Below, piece after piece: positions 50,992 through 59,788 of a DNA stretch of 64,000 bases. The stretch is from Flavobacteriaceae bacterium. Lineage in GTDB: Bacteria > Bacteroidota > Bacteroidia > Flavobacteriales > Flavobacteriaceae. Every line of letters begins with the position of its first letter. Positions within the stretch are counted from its first letter, which is position 1. The position numbers and the translations under genes were made by a program. The DNA is taken from assembly GCA_027082925.1 (NCBI GenBank), contig JALWTD010000018.1, positions 1-64,000 on the forward strand, written 5' to 3'. Below the pieces are notes generated by a model that had not been told where the DNA came from, did not search any database, and saw only the letters and a program-made list of their open reading frames with translations.

Positions 50992-53724
50992 TTAGTTAGT
51001 TTCAAATACTTTATTAATAACACGTTGGTGTCTTCTTTTAAATCTGGCTGAAGATCCTGCTGCAGGTACAGCGTAAAAAGGCTGCGAAGCAATTTCTAAG
51101 TTTACCAGTTTAAAACGTTGGAGCATAAAACTACAAGCTCCCATGTTTTCCGGCTCTTCTTGTGCCCAAACGTATTTTTTTGCGTTTGGATATTTGGCTA
51201 TAATTTGTTTTAATTTTTCAAGATGCAAAGGAAAAAGTTGCTCAATCCTAATTAATGCAATGGTATTATTTTCCAGTTTAGTTCGTTCAGCAAGTAAATC
51301 GTAATAAAACTTACCGGTACAAAATACCAATTTAGTTACATTTTCAGGATTTAACGTATCGTCAATTACTTCTTGAAAACTTCCGTTTGCAAATTCATCT
51401 AATTTAGAAACAGCTAAAGGATGTCTTAGCAAACTTTTTGGTGTAAAAACAATTAAAGGTTTTCTAAAGTTTCGTTTCATTTGACGACGTAGCAAATGAT
51501 AAAAATTAGCAGGGGTGGTACAGTCTGCAACAATCATATTGTCTATGGCACACAGTTGTAAGTAACGTTCCATACGAGCCGAAGAGTGTTCTGAACCCTG
51601 ACCTTCGTAGCCGTGAGGTAAAAGAATTACAATTCCGTTTTGTAATTTCCACTTATCTTCGGCAGCTGATAAATATTGGTCGAATATTATTTGAGCTCCG
51701 TTGCTAAAATCTCCAAATTGAGCTTCCCAAATGGTTAGTGTATTAGGGTTTGCCATTGCATAACCATAGTCAAAACCAAGAACACCATACTCTGAAAGTA
51801 ATGAGTTGTAAATGTACATTTTACCTTGAGCATCGCTAATGGTGTTAAGTAGGTTAATTCGCTCTTCAGAAATTTCGTTACGCAAAATAGCATGTCTGTG
51901 ACTAAAAGTTCCTCGTTCTACATCTTGTCCTGAGATTCTAACATTAAATCCTTCTTGCAGTAAGCTTCCGTAAGCTAATGTTTCACCCATTCCCCAATCA
52001 ATCTTATCGGTTTCAAAAACCATTTTTGCGCGATCTCTTAAAATTCGTTCAGCTTTTCGTAAAAATTTAACGCCTTCAGGAACGGTAGAAACTACGGTTG
52101 CAATTTCTTTTAGCTTAGATTTTGGATATTTTGTATTTTCTGGAGATAATATGGCCTCTAACCCTCTTCTGGTAAAATCTTTCCAAGTATCTTTCATAAA
52201 CTCACAAACTTTTGAAGTTTCAACTTGTTTTGAAAGTTGATATTCTTTTTCTAGGAAAGCTTTGAATTCAGAAATAATAGTATTTAGGTATCCATTATCA
52301 ATAACACCTTCTTTAAGAAGCTGCTGAGCGTAAATATCTCTTGGGTTTGGATGTTTTGAAATAGCTTTGTATAATCTAGGTTGTGTAAATCTAGGTTCAT
52401 CACCTTCATTGTGTCCATATTTTCTGTATCCAAGCAGGTCTATAAAAATATCTCTTTTAAATTTCATTCTGAAGTCTAATGCCATTTCAACAGCATGAAC
52501 AACAGCTTCAACATCGTCAGCATTAACGTGCAATACGGGAGATAAGGTAACTTTAGCAACATCGGTACAGTATGTACTTGAGCGTGCATCTAGATAGTTG
52601 GTTGTAAATCCAATTTGGTTATTAATAACAATATGAATGGTTCCGCCTGTAGAATACCCATTTAAATTACTCATTTGAATAACCTCATACACAACACCTT
52701 GTCCGGCAATAGCAGCATCTCCATGAACCAAAATAGGTAGTAATTTAGAGTTATTTTCGTTGTAGTCTGTATCTATTTTTGCTCGGGCAATTCCTTGAGC
52801 AACAGGGCCAACGGTTTCTAAATGTGAAGGGTTAGGAACCAAATTCATTTTAAGTTCCTTATTGTTTTTTAATGTTTTGTGAGTTGTTAACCCAAGATGA
52901 TATTTTACATCACCATCAATATCTTCATCTTCAAAATCTTTTCCTTCAAACTCACTAAAAACATCTCGAATAGGCTTTCTAAAAATATTGGTAAGCGTAT
53001 TTAGCCTTCCTCTGTGAGCCATTCCTAACACAAACTCTTCAACGTCATAATTTTCGCTTGCATTTCTAATAACAGCACTTATTGCAGGAATTAATGTTTC
53101 GCCACCTTCTAAAGAAAATCGTTTTTGTCCTACATATTTTGTTTGCAAAAAACTCTCAAAAGTAACAGCTTGATTTAGTTTGTTTAAAATATATTTTTTG
53201 GTTTCTGCGGAATAGCTAGGATGATTGGAATTTTTATTGAGTTTACGTTGCAACCATTTAATTTCTTCCGGATTTCGAATATACATATATTCCACACCAA
53301 TAGATTCGCAATAAATGGTTTCTAAATGTTTAATAATTTCACGTAAAGTAGCCTTTCCCGTTCCTATTATTTCCCCGGCATCAAAAAGTGTATCTAAATC
53401 GTTTTTTGATAATCCAAAATTTTCGATAGCAAGTGTTGGCTCGTATTTTCTACGCTCTCTAACAGGATTTGTTTTTGTAAATAAATGTCCTCTTGTTCGG
53501 TATCCGTTAATAAGGTCAATTACTTTAAATTCTTTTAATACATTTTCAGGAACTTGAACATCGGTGTCTCCGTCATGAAGTGTGTATTTTTCACTGGCAA
53601 AATCGTACCCTTGAAAAAAGCTTCTCCAGCTAGGTTCTATGGCGTCAGGGTTTACCAAATACTGGTCGTATAAATTAGCTATATAACCTGTATGTACAGC
53701 ATTTAAGAAAGAATATTTATCCAT
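50992..53724 (-). CDS. sucA: 2-oxoglutarate dehydrogenase E1 component
   Basis: 910 residues, normal length. Thiamine-diphosphate enzyme that decarboxylates 2-oxoglutarate. The short N-terminal E2-docking helix ([17 protein letters not shown]), the active-site regions GMAHRGRLN and [14 protein letters not shown], and the C-terminal [19 protein letters not shown] are all present. First gene of the sucAB operon, with a promoter core at 53762-53769. Confidence 0.97.
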   Translation of the reverse strand: MDKYSFLNAVHTGYIANLYDQYLVNPDAIEPSWRSFFQGYDFASEKYTLHDGDTDVQVPENVLKEFKVIDLINGYRTRGHLFTKTNPVRERRKYEPTLAIENFGLSKNDLDTLFDAGEIIGTGKATLREIIKHLETIYCESIGVEYMYIRNPEEIKWLQRKLNKNSNHPSYSAETKKYILNKLNQAVTFESFLQTKYVGQKRFSLEGGETLIPAISAVIRNASENYDVEEFVLGMAHRGRLNTLTNIFRKPIRDVFSEFEGKDFEDEDIDGDVKYHLGLTTHKTLKNNKELKMNLVPNPSHLETVGPVAQGIARAKIDTDYNENNSKLLPILVHGDAAIAGQGVVYEVIQMSNLNGYSTGGTIHIVINNQIGFTTNYLDARSSTYCTDVAKVTLSPVLHVNADDVEAVVHAVEMALDFRMKFKRDIFIDLLGYRKYGHNEGDEPRFTQPRLYKAISKHPNPRDIYAQQLLKEGVIDNGYLNTIISEFKAFLEKEYQLSKQVETSKVCEFMKDTWKDFTRRGLEAILSPENTKYPKSKLKEIATVVSTVPEGVKFLRKAERILRDRAKMVFETDKIDWGMGETLAYGSLLQEGFNVRISGQDVERGTFSHRHAILRNEISEERINLLNTISDAQGKMYIYNSLLSEYGVLGFDYGYAMANPNTLTIWEAQFGDFSNGAQIIFDQYLSAAEDKWKLQNGIVILLPHGYEGQGSEHSSARMERYLQLCAIDNMIVADCTTPANFYHLLRRQMKRNFRKPLIVFTPKSLLRHPLAVSKLDEFANGSFQEVIDDTLNPENVTKLVFCTGKFYYDLLAERTKLENNTIALIRIEQLFPLHLEKLKQIIAKYPNAKKYVWAQEEPENMGACSFMLQRFKLVNLEIASQPFYAVPAAGSSARFKRRHQRVINKVFETN

Positions 53725-53761
53725 CTTTAATTAGTTAGTAGTGTTTTAAAAAAAACTGGGG

Positions 53762-53769
53762 CAAAAATA
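53762..53769 (-). promoter_or_regulatory. -7 promoter element of sucAB
   Basis: Minus-strand TATTTTTG, 37 bases before the sucA ATG; a TTG lies 15 bases upstream, slightly closer than usual. Confidence 0.5.
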
Positions 53770-54005
53770 CAACTTTTAGCTAAACAACAGTTTTAAATAG
53801 TCGTTTTATTGAAATTATTATTTTTTTAATAAATTTAAGTAAGTTTTATTAAAAACATTGAATTTCTTTTTCTTTTTTAAGAATAAATAGCTAATTATGA
53901 AGCTGTAAATATTAAATATGAAATTTAAAAATAATAAGATTTAAACCGAAAAAAAACGCTCATAAATTAAAATAATTACAAAAAATATTTTTTTTCGAAA
54001 AATAC
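53770..54005. other. Gene-free AT-rich spacer between sucA and tRNA-Asn
   Basis: Together with its flanking promoters this makes 333 bases without a protein gene. I see no open frame, repeat or stable hairpin in it beyond the two divergent promoters. Confidence 0.6.
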
Positions 54006-54035
54006 TTGTAAAAAGTATAAAACCTTGTATATTTG
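54006..54035 (+). promoter_or_regulatory. Complete housekeeping promoter of tRNA-Asn
   Basis: TTG (54006-54008), 19-base spacer, TATATTTG (54028-54035): a full match to the Bacteroidota -33/-7 consensus. Transcription should begin about 20 bases before the tRNA. Confidence 0.8.
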
Positions 54036-54057
54036 CACTCGCAAAAGAGAAATAAAT

Positions 54058-54131
54058 TCCTCCTTAGCTCAGTTGGTTAGAGCATCTGACTGTTAATCAG
54101 AGGGTCCTTGGTTCGAGCCCAAGAGGAGGAG
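54058..54131 (+). tRNA. tRNA-Asn (anticodon GTT)
   Basis: A 74-base cloverleaf without encoded CCA. The acceptor stem TCCTCCT pairs perfectly with AGGAGGA (54124-54130), discriminator G at 54131. The D arm contains GCTCAGTTGGTTAGAGC, the anticodon loop is CTGTTAA with GTT for Asn, and the T arm contains GGTTCGAGCCC. It has its own promoter and terminator and no other tRNA is near. Confidence 0.97.
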
Positions 54132-54137
54132 CAAAAC

Positions 54138-54171
54138 AAAAAGACTTACAATTTAATTGTAGGTCTTTTTT
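54138..54171 (+). terminator. Terminator of tRNA-Asn
   Basis: A 16-bp inverted repeat with one G-U pair (54138-54153 with 54156-54171), ending in a T run, 7 bases after the tRNA. Confidence 0.85.
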
Positions 54172-54337
54172 TATGGAATTTATTTTCCTTTCAAATAGAG
54201 CTTTGTACGTGTTAACAATAGTATAAACGGCTATAAAATAGCTGTAGATGATAGAAAAAAGAAGACGTAAAAAGGTAAAAAACACCTGTTTTTTAACAGC
54301 TTATATTTTATTTTTCAGCTTAAAACTTTAGAATATT

Positions 54338-54345
54338 TATATTTG
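54338..54345 (+). promoter_or_regulatory. -7 promoter element for the histidine kinase operon
   Basis: TATATTTG, 122 bases before the kinase ATG. The interval 54172-54337 holds no gene that I can support. Confidence 0.5.
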
Positions 54346-54467
54346 CAAAAATATAAGAGACAGCTTTTTGTATTAAATATGATAAGTACTATAAAAAAAA
54401 TAGTTAAATTTATAATGTTTATAAGGTTTAGTAAGTATTTAACAAAAATGTCTGGAAGTAATTTAGA

Positions 54468-56825
54468 ATGTTGGAAAAAACAATTAATCTAGAAAAGCTA
54501 AAATTTTCTGAATTGCTATTAAATGGTGTAAATTTAATAGTAATTTCTGCAAATGAAAAAGGAGAAATCACCTATGTTTCTCCTGCTACAGAAAAAATTA
54601 TCGGTTATAAAACGGATAGTCTTTTAGGTGATAATTGGTGGAAACACACCTACTTTTCTGATGAAGAAAGCGAGTTATTAAAACAGAAAGCTATAGATAT
54701 AATATCAGGTGTAAGGCCAATAGATTACGCTCCTTACGACAGAAAGCTAAAATGTAAAGACGGAAGTTTAAAATGGATTGAATGGCGAGATTCACTAGGA
54801 GAAAACAATACATACGTTTCTGTTGGAGTTGACGTAACCGATTGGAAAAAAACACAACAGAAAAAAATACAATCAGACGTTATTTTAAAGAATGTAAGTT
54901 CCATGATTTTGGTTAGTGACAAGAACGGAAATGTTCTTTTTGCTTCTCCTTCTGTAAAAAAAATGCTAGGATACGAAATTGAAGATGTTTTGGGAGAAAA
55001 ATGGTGGGATGTAACTTATAAAGATGAATATGAAGCTATTAGAGTTAAAAATGCAATTTTAAAGTATGTCTTTTTTAACGAAAAAGGAGCTATAGATTTT
55101 TCGAAACAAAAAATAAAAACCAAAACAGGAGATTATAAATGGATTGAATGGCAAATATCAAAAGGTGTTAACAATACTTACATTTCTATTGGAACAGATA
55201 TTACCAATAGAATATTAACGGATATTGAACTTAAAAAAGCAAAAGAATCTGCAGAAGAATCGTTAAAAGTTAAAAATCAGTTTTTAGCGAATATGAGCCA
55301 TGAGATTAGAACACCTTTAAATGCAGTAATTGGATTTGCCGATTTACTTCTAGAAACAAAATTAACGTCAGAGCAAAAAGAGTATTTGGAGAGCATGCAA
55401 AACTCCGGAGAAATTTTACTCTCATTAATCAATAACATTTTAGACTTATCAAAATTAGAGTCAGATAAACTCGAGATAGAAGAAATTCCTTTTGATTTGT
55501 ACAAGCTTTTATACGATGTTGTGAAATTAATGAAGTTAAAAGCAAATGAAAAACACATTTCGTTAGATTTAATAATTGAGCCAAATACGCCTAAAAAAAT
55601 TATAGGAGACCCAACCAAATTGGAACAAATACTTTTAAACCTAATTGGAAATGCGGTTAAATTTACAGACGAAGGCTCGGTTACCATATCGGTAAAACAA
55701 TTAAGTAGTGCCGAAAAATTTTCAGAAGTTCACTTTGAAATAAAAGATACCGGTATAGGTATTTTGTCAAATAAAATTCACTCGGTGTTTAAAGCCTTTA
55801 CACAGGCTAAAAACAATACTTCAAGAATATACGGAGGTACAGGTCTAGGTTTAACTATTGTAAAAAAATTGGTCGATTTATTTGGAGGTGAAATAAAAGT
55901 TGAGAGTAAATTTGGAGAAGGAAGCACCTTTAAACTAAACTTACCGCTAAAAAAATGTGATTCAAAAATAAAAGCTAAAAATGAAGAACAAAGTAATTTG
56001 GTATACGAACCTTTGTGCTTAAATATATTGCTTGTTGAAGATAATAAAACCAATCAGCTTTTAGCAAAAAGAAGATTAGAACGATGGAAATGTACAGTTG
56101 ATATTGCAAATAACGGAATAGAAGGCGTTAAAAAAACACAACAAAAACTGTATGATTTGATTTTAATGGATATTCAAATGCCGGTGATGGATGGATATGA
56201 GGCTACAAAAATTATAAAAAATGATATCTCAGAGAGAGTTTCAAAAATACCGGTTATTGCCATGACAGCCTATTCTTCAATAGCCGATATTAAGCGAGCT
56301 AAAAATGCTGGAATGGACAATTATATTTTTAAACCGTTTAAACCTGTAGAGCTCTATTCCCTTCTTAAAAAATACTCTAAAAATAAAAGTGTATATTCGC
56401 CGTCGAAAAAGAATAAAGAAAATCACAGTTCCCCAAAAAATCAGGTTAAAACTGATAAAAAAAATCATCAATATGTAGATCTTTCTTTTTTAAGGAAAGA
56501 AACACTTAATGAAAGCCCCGTATTAATATTATTAATAAAATCATTTATTAGTGACTTTGAAGATTTTTTATCGGAAATAGATAAAGGCTTTAAACGAAAA
56601 AACTGGAAGCAAGTTTATGCGGCAACACATAAAATTAAGCCAAGTATCAATATGTTTGGAATTTCAGAACTAGAACCGGTTGTTCATTTGTTAGAACATA
56701 AATCTAAAAACGAAGAACAAATAGAAGAATCAGAAATAGAAAGACATATAATTTCTTGCAAAGAATTGTTTGTGTATGTTAAAATAGAATTATTAACAGA
56801 AATTAAATTATTAAGTAATGAGTAA
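54468..56825 (+). CDS. Hybrid sensor histidine kinase with PAS, receiver and HPt domains
   Basis: 785 residues, no membrane helix, so cytoplasmic. Two PAS domains (about 12-130 and 138-255) each end in a KWIEW segment. HisKA follows with the phosphorylated His278 in MSHEIRTPLNA, then HATPase (about 385-500; NLIGNAVKFTD, GTGLGLTI). A receiver has Asp568 in LILMDIQMPVMDG, and a C-terminal HPt has His721 in THKIKPS. A full phosphorelay is thus in one protein, with the separate receiver at 56818 as likely final acceptor (8-base overlap). It heads a seven-gene operon for surface polysaccharide, so it probably sets the rate of synthesis. The signal sensed by the PAS domains is unknown. Confidence 0.93.
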   Translation: MLEKTINLEKLKFSELLLNGVNLIVISANEKGEITYVSPATEKIIGYKTDSLLGDNWWKHTYFSDEESELLKQKAIDIISGVRPIDYAPYDRKLKCKDGSLKWIEWRDSLGENNTYVSVGVDVTDWKKTQQKKIQSDVILKNVSSMILVSDKNGNVLFASPSVKKMLGYEIEDVLGEKWWDVTYKDEYEAIRVKNAILKYVFFNEKGAIDFSKQKIKTKTGDYKWIEWQISKGVNNTYISIGTDITNRILTDIELKKAKESAEESLKVKNQFLANMSHEIRTPLNAVIGFADLLLETKLTSEQKEYLESMQNSGEILLSLINNILDLSKLESDKLEIEEIPFDLYKLLYDVVKLMKLKANEKHISLDLIIEPNTPKKIIGDPTKLEQILLNLIGNAVKFTDEGSVTISVKQLSSAEKFSEVHFEIKDTGIGILSNKIHSVFKAFTQAKNNTSRIYGGTGLGLTIVKKLVDLFGGEIKVESKFGEGSTFKLNLPLKKCDSKIKAKNEEQSNLVYEPLCLNILLVEDNKTNQLLAKRRLERWKCTVDIANNGIEGVKKTQQKLYDLILMDIQMPVMDGYEATKIIKNDISERVSKIPVIAMTAYSSIADIKRAKNAGMDNYIFKPFKPVELYSLLKKYSKNKSVYSPSKKNKENHSSPKNQVKTDKKNHQYVDLSFLRKETLNESPVLILLIKSFISDFEDFLSEIDKGFKRKNWKQVYAATHKIKPSINMFGISELEPVVHLLEHKSKNEEQIEESEIERHIISCKELFVYVKIELLTEIKLLSNE

Positions 56826-57192
56826 TGTAAAAAAAATTGTACTTGCTGAAGATAATTCTACCTTATCTCTATTACTCAAATTTAAATTAGAGAAAGAAGG
56901 GTACAAATTATTGGTGGCAAAAGATGGAAAAGAAGCGATTGATATTATTGAGCAACACAACCCTGAGTTAATTCTTACAGACATAATGATGCCATTTATA
57001 AGTGGATTAGAAGTTATTAGCCATGTGAGAAACAAACTGGAGTTGCAAACACCAATTGTTGTCTTTTCAACAGCCGGGCAAGAAGAAATGGTTCTTAAAG
57101 CTTTTAATTTAGGCGCAAATGATTTTATGGGAAAGCCATTTAGTCCAAATGAATTAGTAATTAGAGTTAAAAGATTACTAGGCTCATCCTAA
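56818..57192 (+). CDS. Single-domain response regulator
   Basis: 124 residues, only a receiver domain. The acidic pocket is in LAEDNS, the phosphorylation site is Asp55 in LTDIMMP, the switch Thr/Ser is in VFSTAG and the Lys in GKPFSP. With no DNA-binding output it must act by protein contact, perhaps on the HEAT-repeat membrane protein or the GT2 synthase encoded next. It overlaps the kinase gene by 8 bases and lies 18 bases before the HEAT gene. Confidence 0.93.
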   Translation: MSNVKKIVLAEDNSTLSLLLKFKLEKEGYKLLVAKDGKEAIDIIEQHNPELILTDIMMPFISGLEVISHVRNKLELQTPIVVFSTAGQEEMVLKAFNLGANDFMGKPFSPNELVIRVKRLLGSS

Positions 57193-57210
57193 ATTTTTAA
57201 AATAGTGCCT

Positions 57211-58317
57211 ATGATAGATTATCATTACTTTTTAAATTATTACTACCAATTACCTGTAGTCCTTAAGTGGGTTTGGATTACCATTATTGTTCTTTCAATA
57301 GTGGTATTTTTACTTATTGTCTTTTTAAAATTACTACGATTAAAATTACGCAGAAACGAAAAGATTACTTCAGAATATCAAGATAAGTACGAGGCTCTTA
57401 TAGTTGCTTACCTATATTCAGATATAGAAAATGAAGAAGCTACAGAAGAGCAAAAATCAATTATAAAAAAAATAAAATCTTCAATAAAAGACGATTTTAA
57501 ACGAGATATTATAGTTGCTATTTTAATGCGACTGAGAAATGAAATATCTGGTGAAATGGCCGATACAATACAAGATTTATATTTAGAAACAGGACTTGTA
57601 AATTCAGCAAAATCGAAACTTAAAAGTGATGAATGGTATGTGGTTTCTAAAGGAATTAGAGAGCTCACACAATTTCATGTTAAAGAAATTCATACCGAAG
57701 TCGAAAAATTAGTTAACCATAAAAACCGAGAAGTTAGAAAACAATCGCAATTGTATTTAATTAATCTATTTGGGTTTGAAGGCCTTAATTTTTTAGAAAA
57801 TCTAACCACTCCTTTATCGGAATGGGATCAAATTCAATTACTCGAAATATTGCAACGATTTAGCAATCAAAAAATATCAGATGTTACCAAATGGCTAGCC
57901 TCTTCAAATGATACTGTAGTAAGTTTTGCACTTAAACTTGTAAAAATTTATAATTTATACGGAGTAAAAGAAAAGCTACTTATTTTGTTTAAGAATCATC
58001 CAAATAAGGAAGTTAAAATTGAAACCATTCAGGTTCTTAGCAACTTGCAAATTGTAGAAGCAAAAGAGGTTATAAAAGAAAATTTTGAAACTCTTAGCAA
58101 AGAAGAACAAATAACATTTTTTAAGGCATTTGAAGATTTATTTGATATTGAAGACAAGGACTTTTTATTACAAAATATTCAGCACAAAATATTTGATATT
58201 AAATTTATATCATTAAAAATTCTAAAAAGGTTAGATACACCGTTGTTGTTAAAATTGCCAACAGCATCGTCTGATTTAGAGTACACAAAAATTGTTAAAT
58301 TTCTTCAAACGCACTAA
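57211..58317 (+). CDS. Membrane-anchored HEAT-repeat protein
   Basis: 368 residues from the ATG at 57211 (a GTG two codons upstream is the alternative). One membrane helix near the N-terminus (about 13-37, VLKWVWITIIVLSIVVFLLIVF region) is followed by a basic stretch and a cytoplasmic array of HEAT-like helical pairs (about 90-368; for example LVNHKNREVRKQSQLYLI, FKNHPNKEVKIETIQVL). Such arrays bind proteins. Between a receiver and a GT2 synthase, I infer that it is the adaptor linking phosphorylation to the synthase at the membrane. It ends immediately before the GT2 start. Confidence 0.75.
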   Translation: MIDYHYFLNYYYQLPVVLKWVWITIIVLSIVVFLLIVFLKLLRLKLRRNEKITSEYQDKYEALIVAYLYSDIENEEATEEQKSIIKKIKSSIKDDFKRDIIVAILMRLRNEISGEMADTIQDLYLETGLVNSAKSKLKSDEWYVVSKGIRELTQFHVKEIHTEVEKLVNHKNREVRKQSQLYLINLFGFEGLNFLENLTTPLSEWDQIQLLEILQRFSNQKISDVTKWLASSNDTVVSFALKLVKIYNLYGVKEKLLILFKNHPNKEVKIETIQVLSNLQIVEAKEVIKENFETLSKEEQITFFKAFEDLFDIEDKDFLLQNIQHKIFDIKFISLKILKRLDTPLLLKLPTASSDLEYTKIVKFLQTH

Positions 58318-59769
58318 ATGATGGATCCTAAAACGGTACATACTTTAATACTCATATTTCATTACCTGTTTTTGGTTTATACCGTAGCGGTAATTACCTC
58401 GTATGTAGTATTGTCTATCATTTCGGCAAAGGAAACGGTAGAGTACAAGAAAAAAAACAGTTTTGTAAATTACTCAGAAATACTTTCATCAAGCATATCA
58501 CCATCCATATCAATTATTGCTCCGGCTTATAATGAGAGCTTAAATATTATTGAAAATGTACGTTCTCTTTTGTCTAGTCACTATGTTAATTACAACGTAA
58601 TTATTGTAAATGACGGAAGTACCGATAATAGTTTAGAAAAACTTATAGAAGCTTATGATTTGGTAAAAATAGATTACCTTATTAACGAACAAATTATTAC
58701 AAAACCTCTTAGAGAAGGCATCTTTAAATCTACCAACCCGGCGTTTGAAAAATTAATAGTTGTAGATAAAGAAAATGGCGGAAAAGCCGATGCTTTAAAT
58801 ATGGGTTTAAATATTAGTAATAACGAGTATGTTGCCTGTATAGACGTAGATTGCTTGTTGCTGGAAGATGCTCTTCAAAAAATGATTAAACCGTTTTTAG
58901 AAGCCACAAGTGTTAAAGTTATTGCAACAGGAGGAGTGATTAGAATTGCAAACTCTTGTGTAATTAAAGATGGAAAATTAATAGACATTAACCTTCCAAA
59001 CAGTTTAATGGAAATAGCACAAATATTAGAATATTTGCGCTCTTTTTTACTAGGAAGAATGGCTTGGAGTAGATTAAATGGATTGCTCGTTATTTCAGGA
59101 GCTTTTGGATTGTTCGATAAACGAATCGCTATTGATGTTGGAGGATATGACACAACAACTGTAGGAGAAGACATGGAAATTATTGTGCGGATGAGACGAT
59201 TTATGGAAGACAAAAAAGAAAAATATAAGGTAGCTTATATTCCAGATCCTTTGTGTTGGACAGAAGCACCCGATAATTATAAAACGCTAATCTCTCAACG
59301 AAATAGATGGACTAGAGGAACCATTGAAACATTAAAAAAACACAGAAAAATAGGGTTCAACTCAAAATACAGATCTTTAGGGTTATTAAGCTATCCGTAT
59401 TGGTTCTTCTTTGAGCGTATGGCACCGATTGTAGAATTGGCCGGAATTATATATTTCGCAATTTTAGTAGCATTAGATTATGTGAGATGGGACTATGCGC
59501 TTGCATTTTTTGTTGCTGCATATCTTTTTACACTCACATTTACCATTGTGGCTATTTTTTCTGAAGAACTTACATATCATCAATACAAAAAGAAAGGAAC
59601 AGGTTTTAAACTTTTAGTAACAACCATATTAGAACCGTTTATTTTACACCCTTTTATTTTATATGCAGCCATTATTGGAAACATTGATTATTACTTCAAT
59701 AAAAATAAAAAATGGGGGAAAATGACACGAAAAGGTTTGGTGAAAAGTAAAAATTATCAAGATAATTGA
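58318..59769 (+). CDS. Processive family 2 glycosyltransferase (PgaC/BcsA-like)
   Basis: 483 residues. One N-terminal membrane helix (about 8-30), a cytoplasmic GT-A domain (about 60-340) and three to four C-terminal helices. The catalytic motifs are complete: VNDGST, ENGGKADALN, CIDVDC (DxD), GEDMEI and QRNRW (QxxRW), the mark of enzymes that polymerise and translocate a beta-linked sugar chain. Closest in layout to poly-N-acetylglucosamine synthase PgaC and to E. coli YaiP. It begins at the stop of the HEAT gene; the LTA-synthase-like gene follows 19 bases later. Confidence 0.92.
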   Translation: MMDPKTVHTLILIFHYLFLVYTVAVITSYVVLSIISAKETVEYKKKNSFVNYSEILSSSISPSISIIAPAYNESLNIIENVRSLLSSHYVNYNVIIVNDGSTDNSLEKLIEAYDLVKIDYLINEQIITKPLREGIFKSTNPAFEKLIVVDKENGGKADALNMGLNISNNEYVACIDVDCLLLEDALQKMIKPFLEATSVKVIATGGVIRIANSCVIKDGKLIDINLPNSLMEIAQILEYLRSFLLGRMAWSRLNGLLVISGAFGLFDKRIAIDVGGYDTTTVGEDMEIIVRMRRFMEDKKEKYKVAYIPDPLCWTEAPDNYKTLISQRNRWTRGTIETLKKHRKIGFNSKYRSLGLLSYPYWFFFERMAPIVELAGIIYFAILVALDYVRWDYALAFFVAAYLFTLTFTIVAIFSEELTYHQYKKKGTGFKLLVTTILEPFILHPFILYAAIIGNIDYYFNKNKKWGKMTRKGLVKSKNYQDN

Positions 59770-59788
59770 TTTTTAAACCACAATAAAA

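Noticed and set aside
54097-54285. Minus-strand 62-codon open frame over the end of tRNA-Asn
   Set aside because: It runs through the T arm and acceptor stem of the tRNA and its terminator; no promoter and no family. Antisense chance frame.
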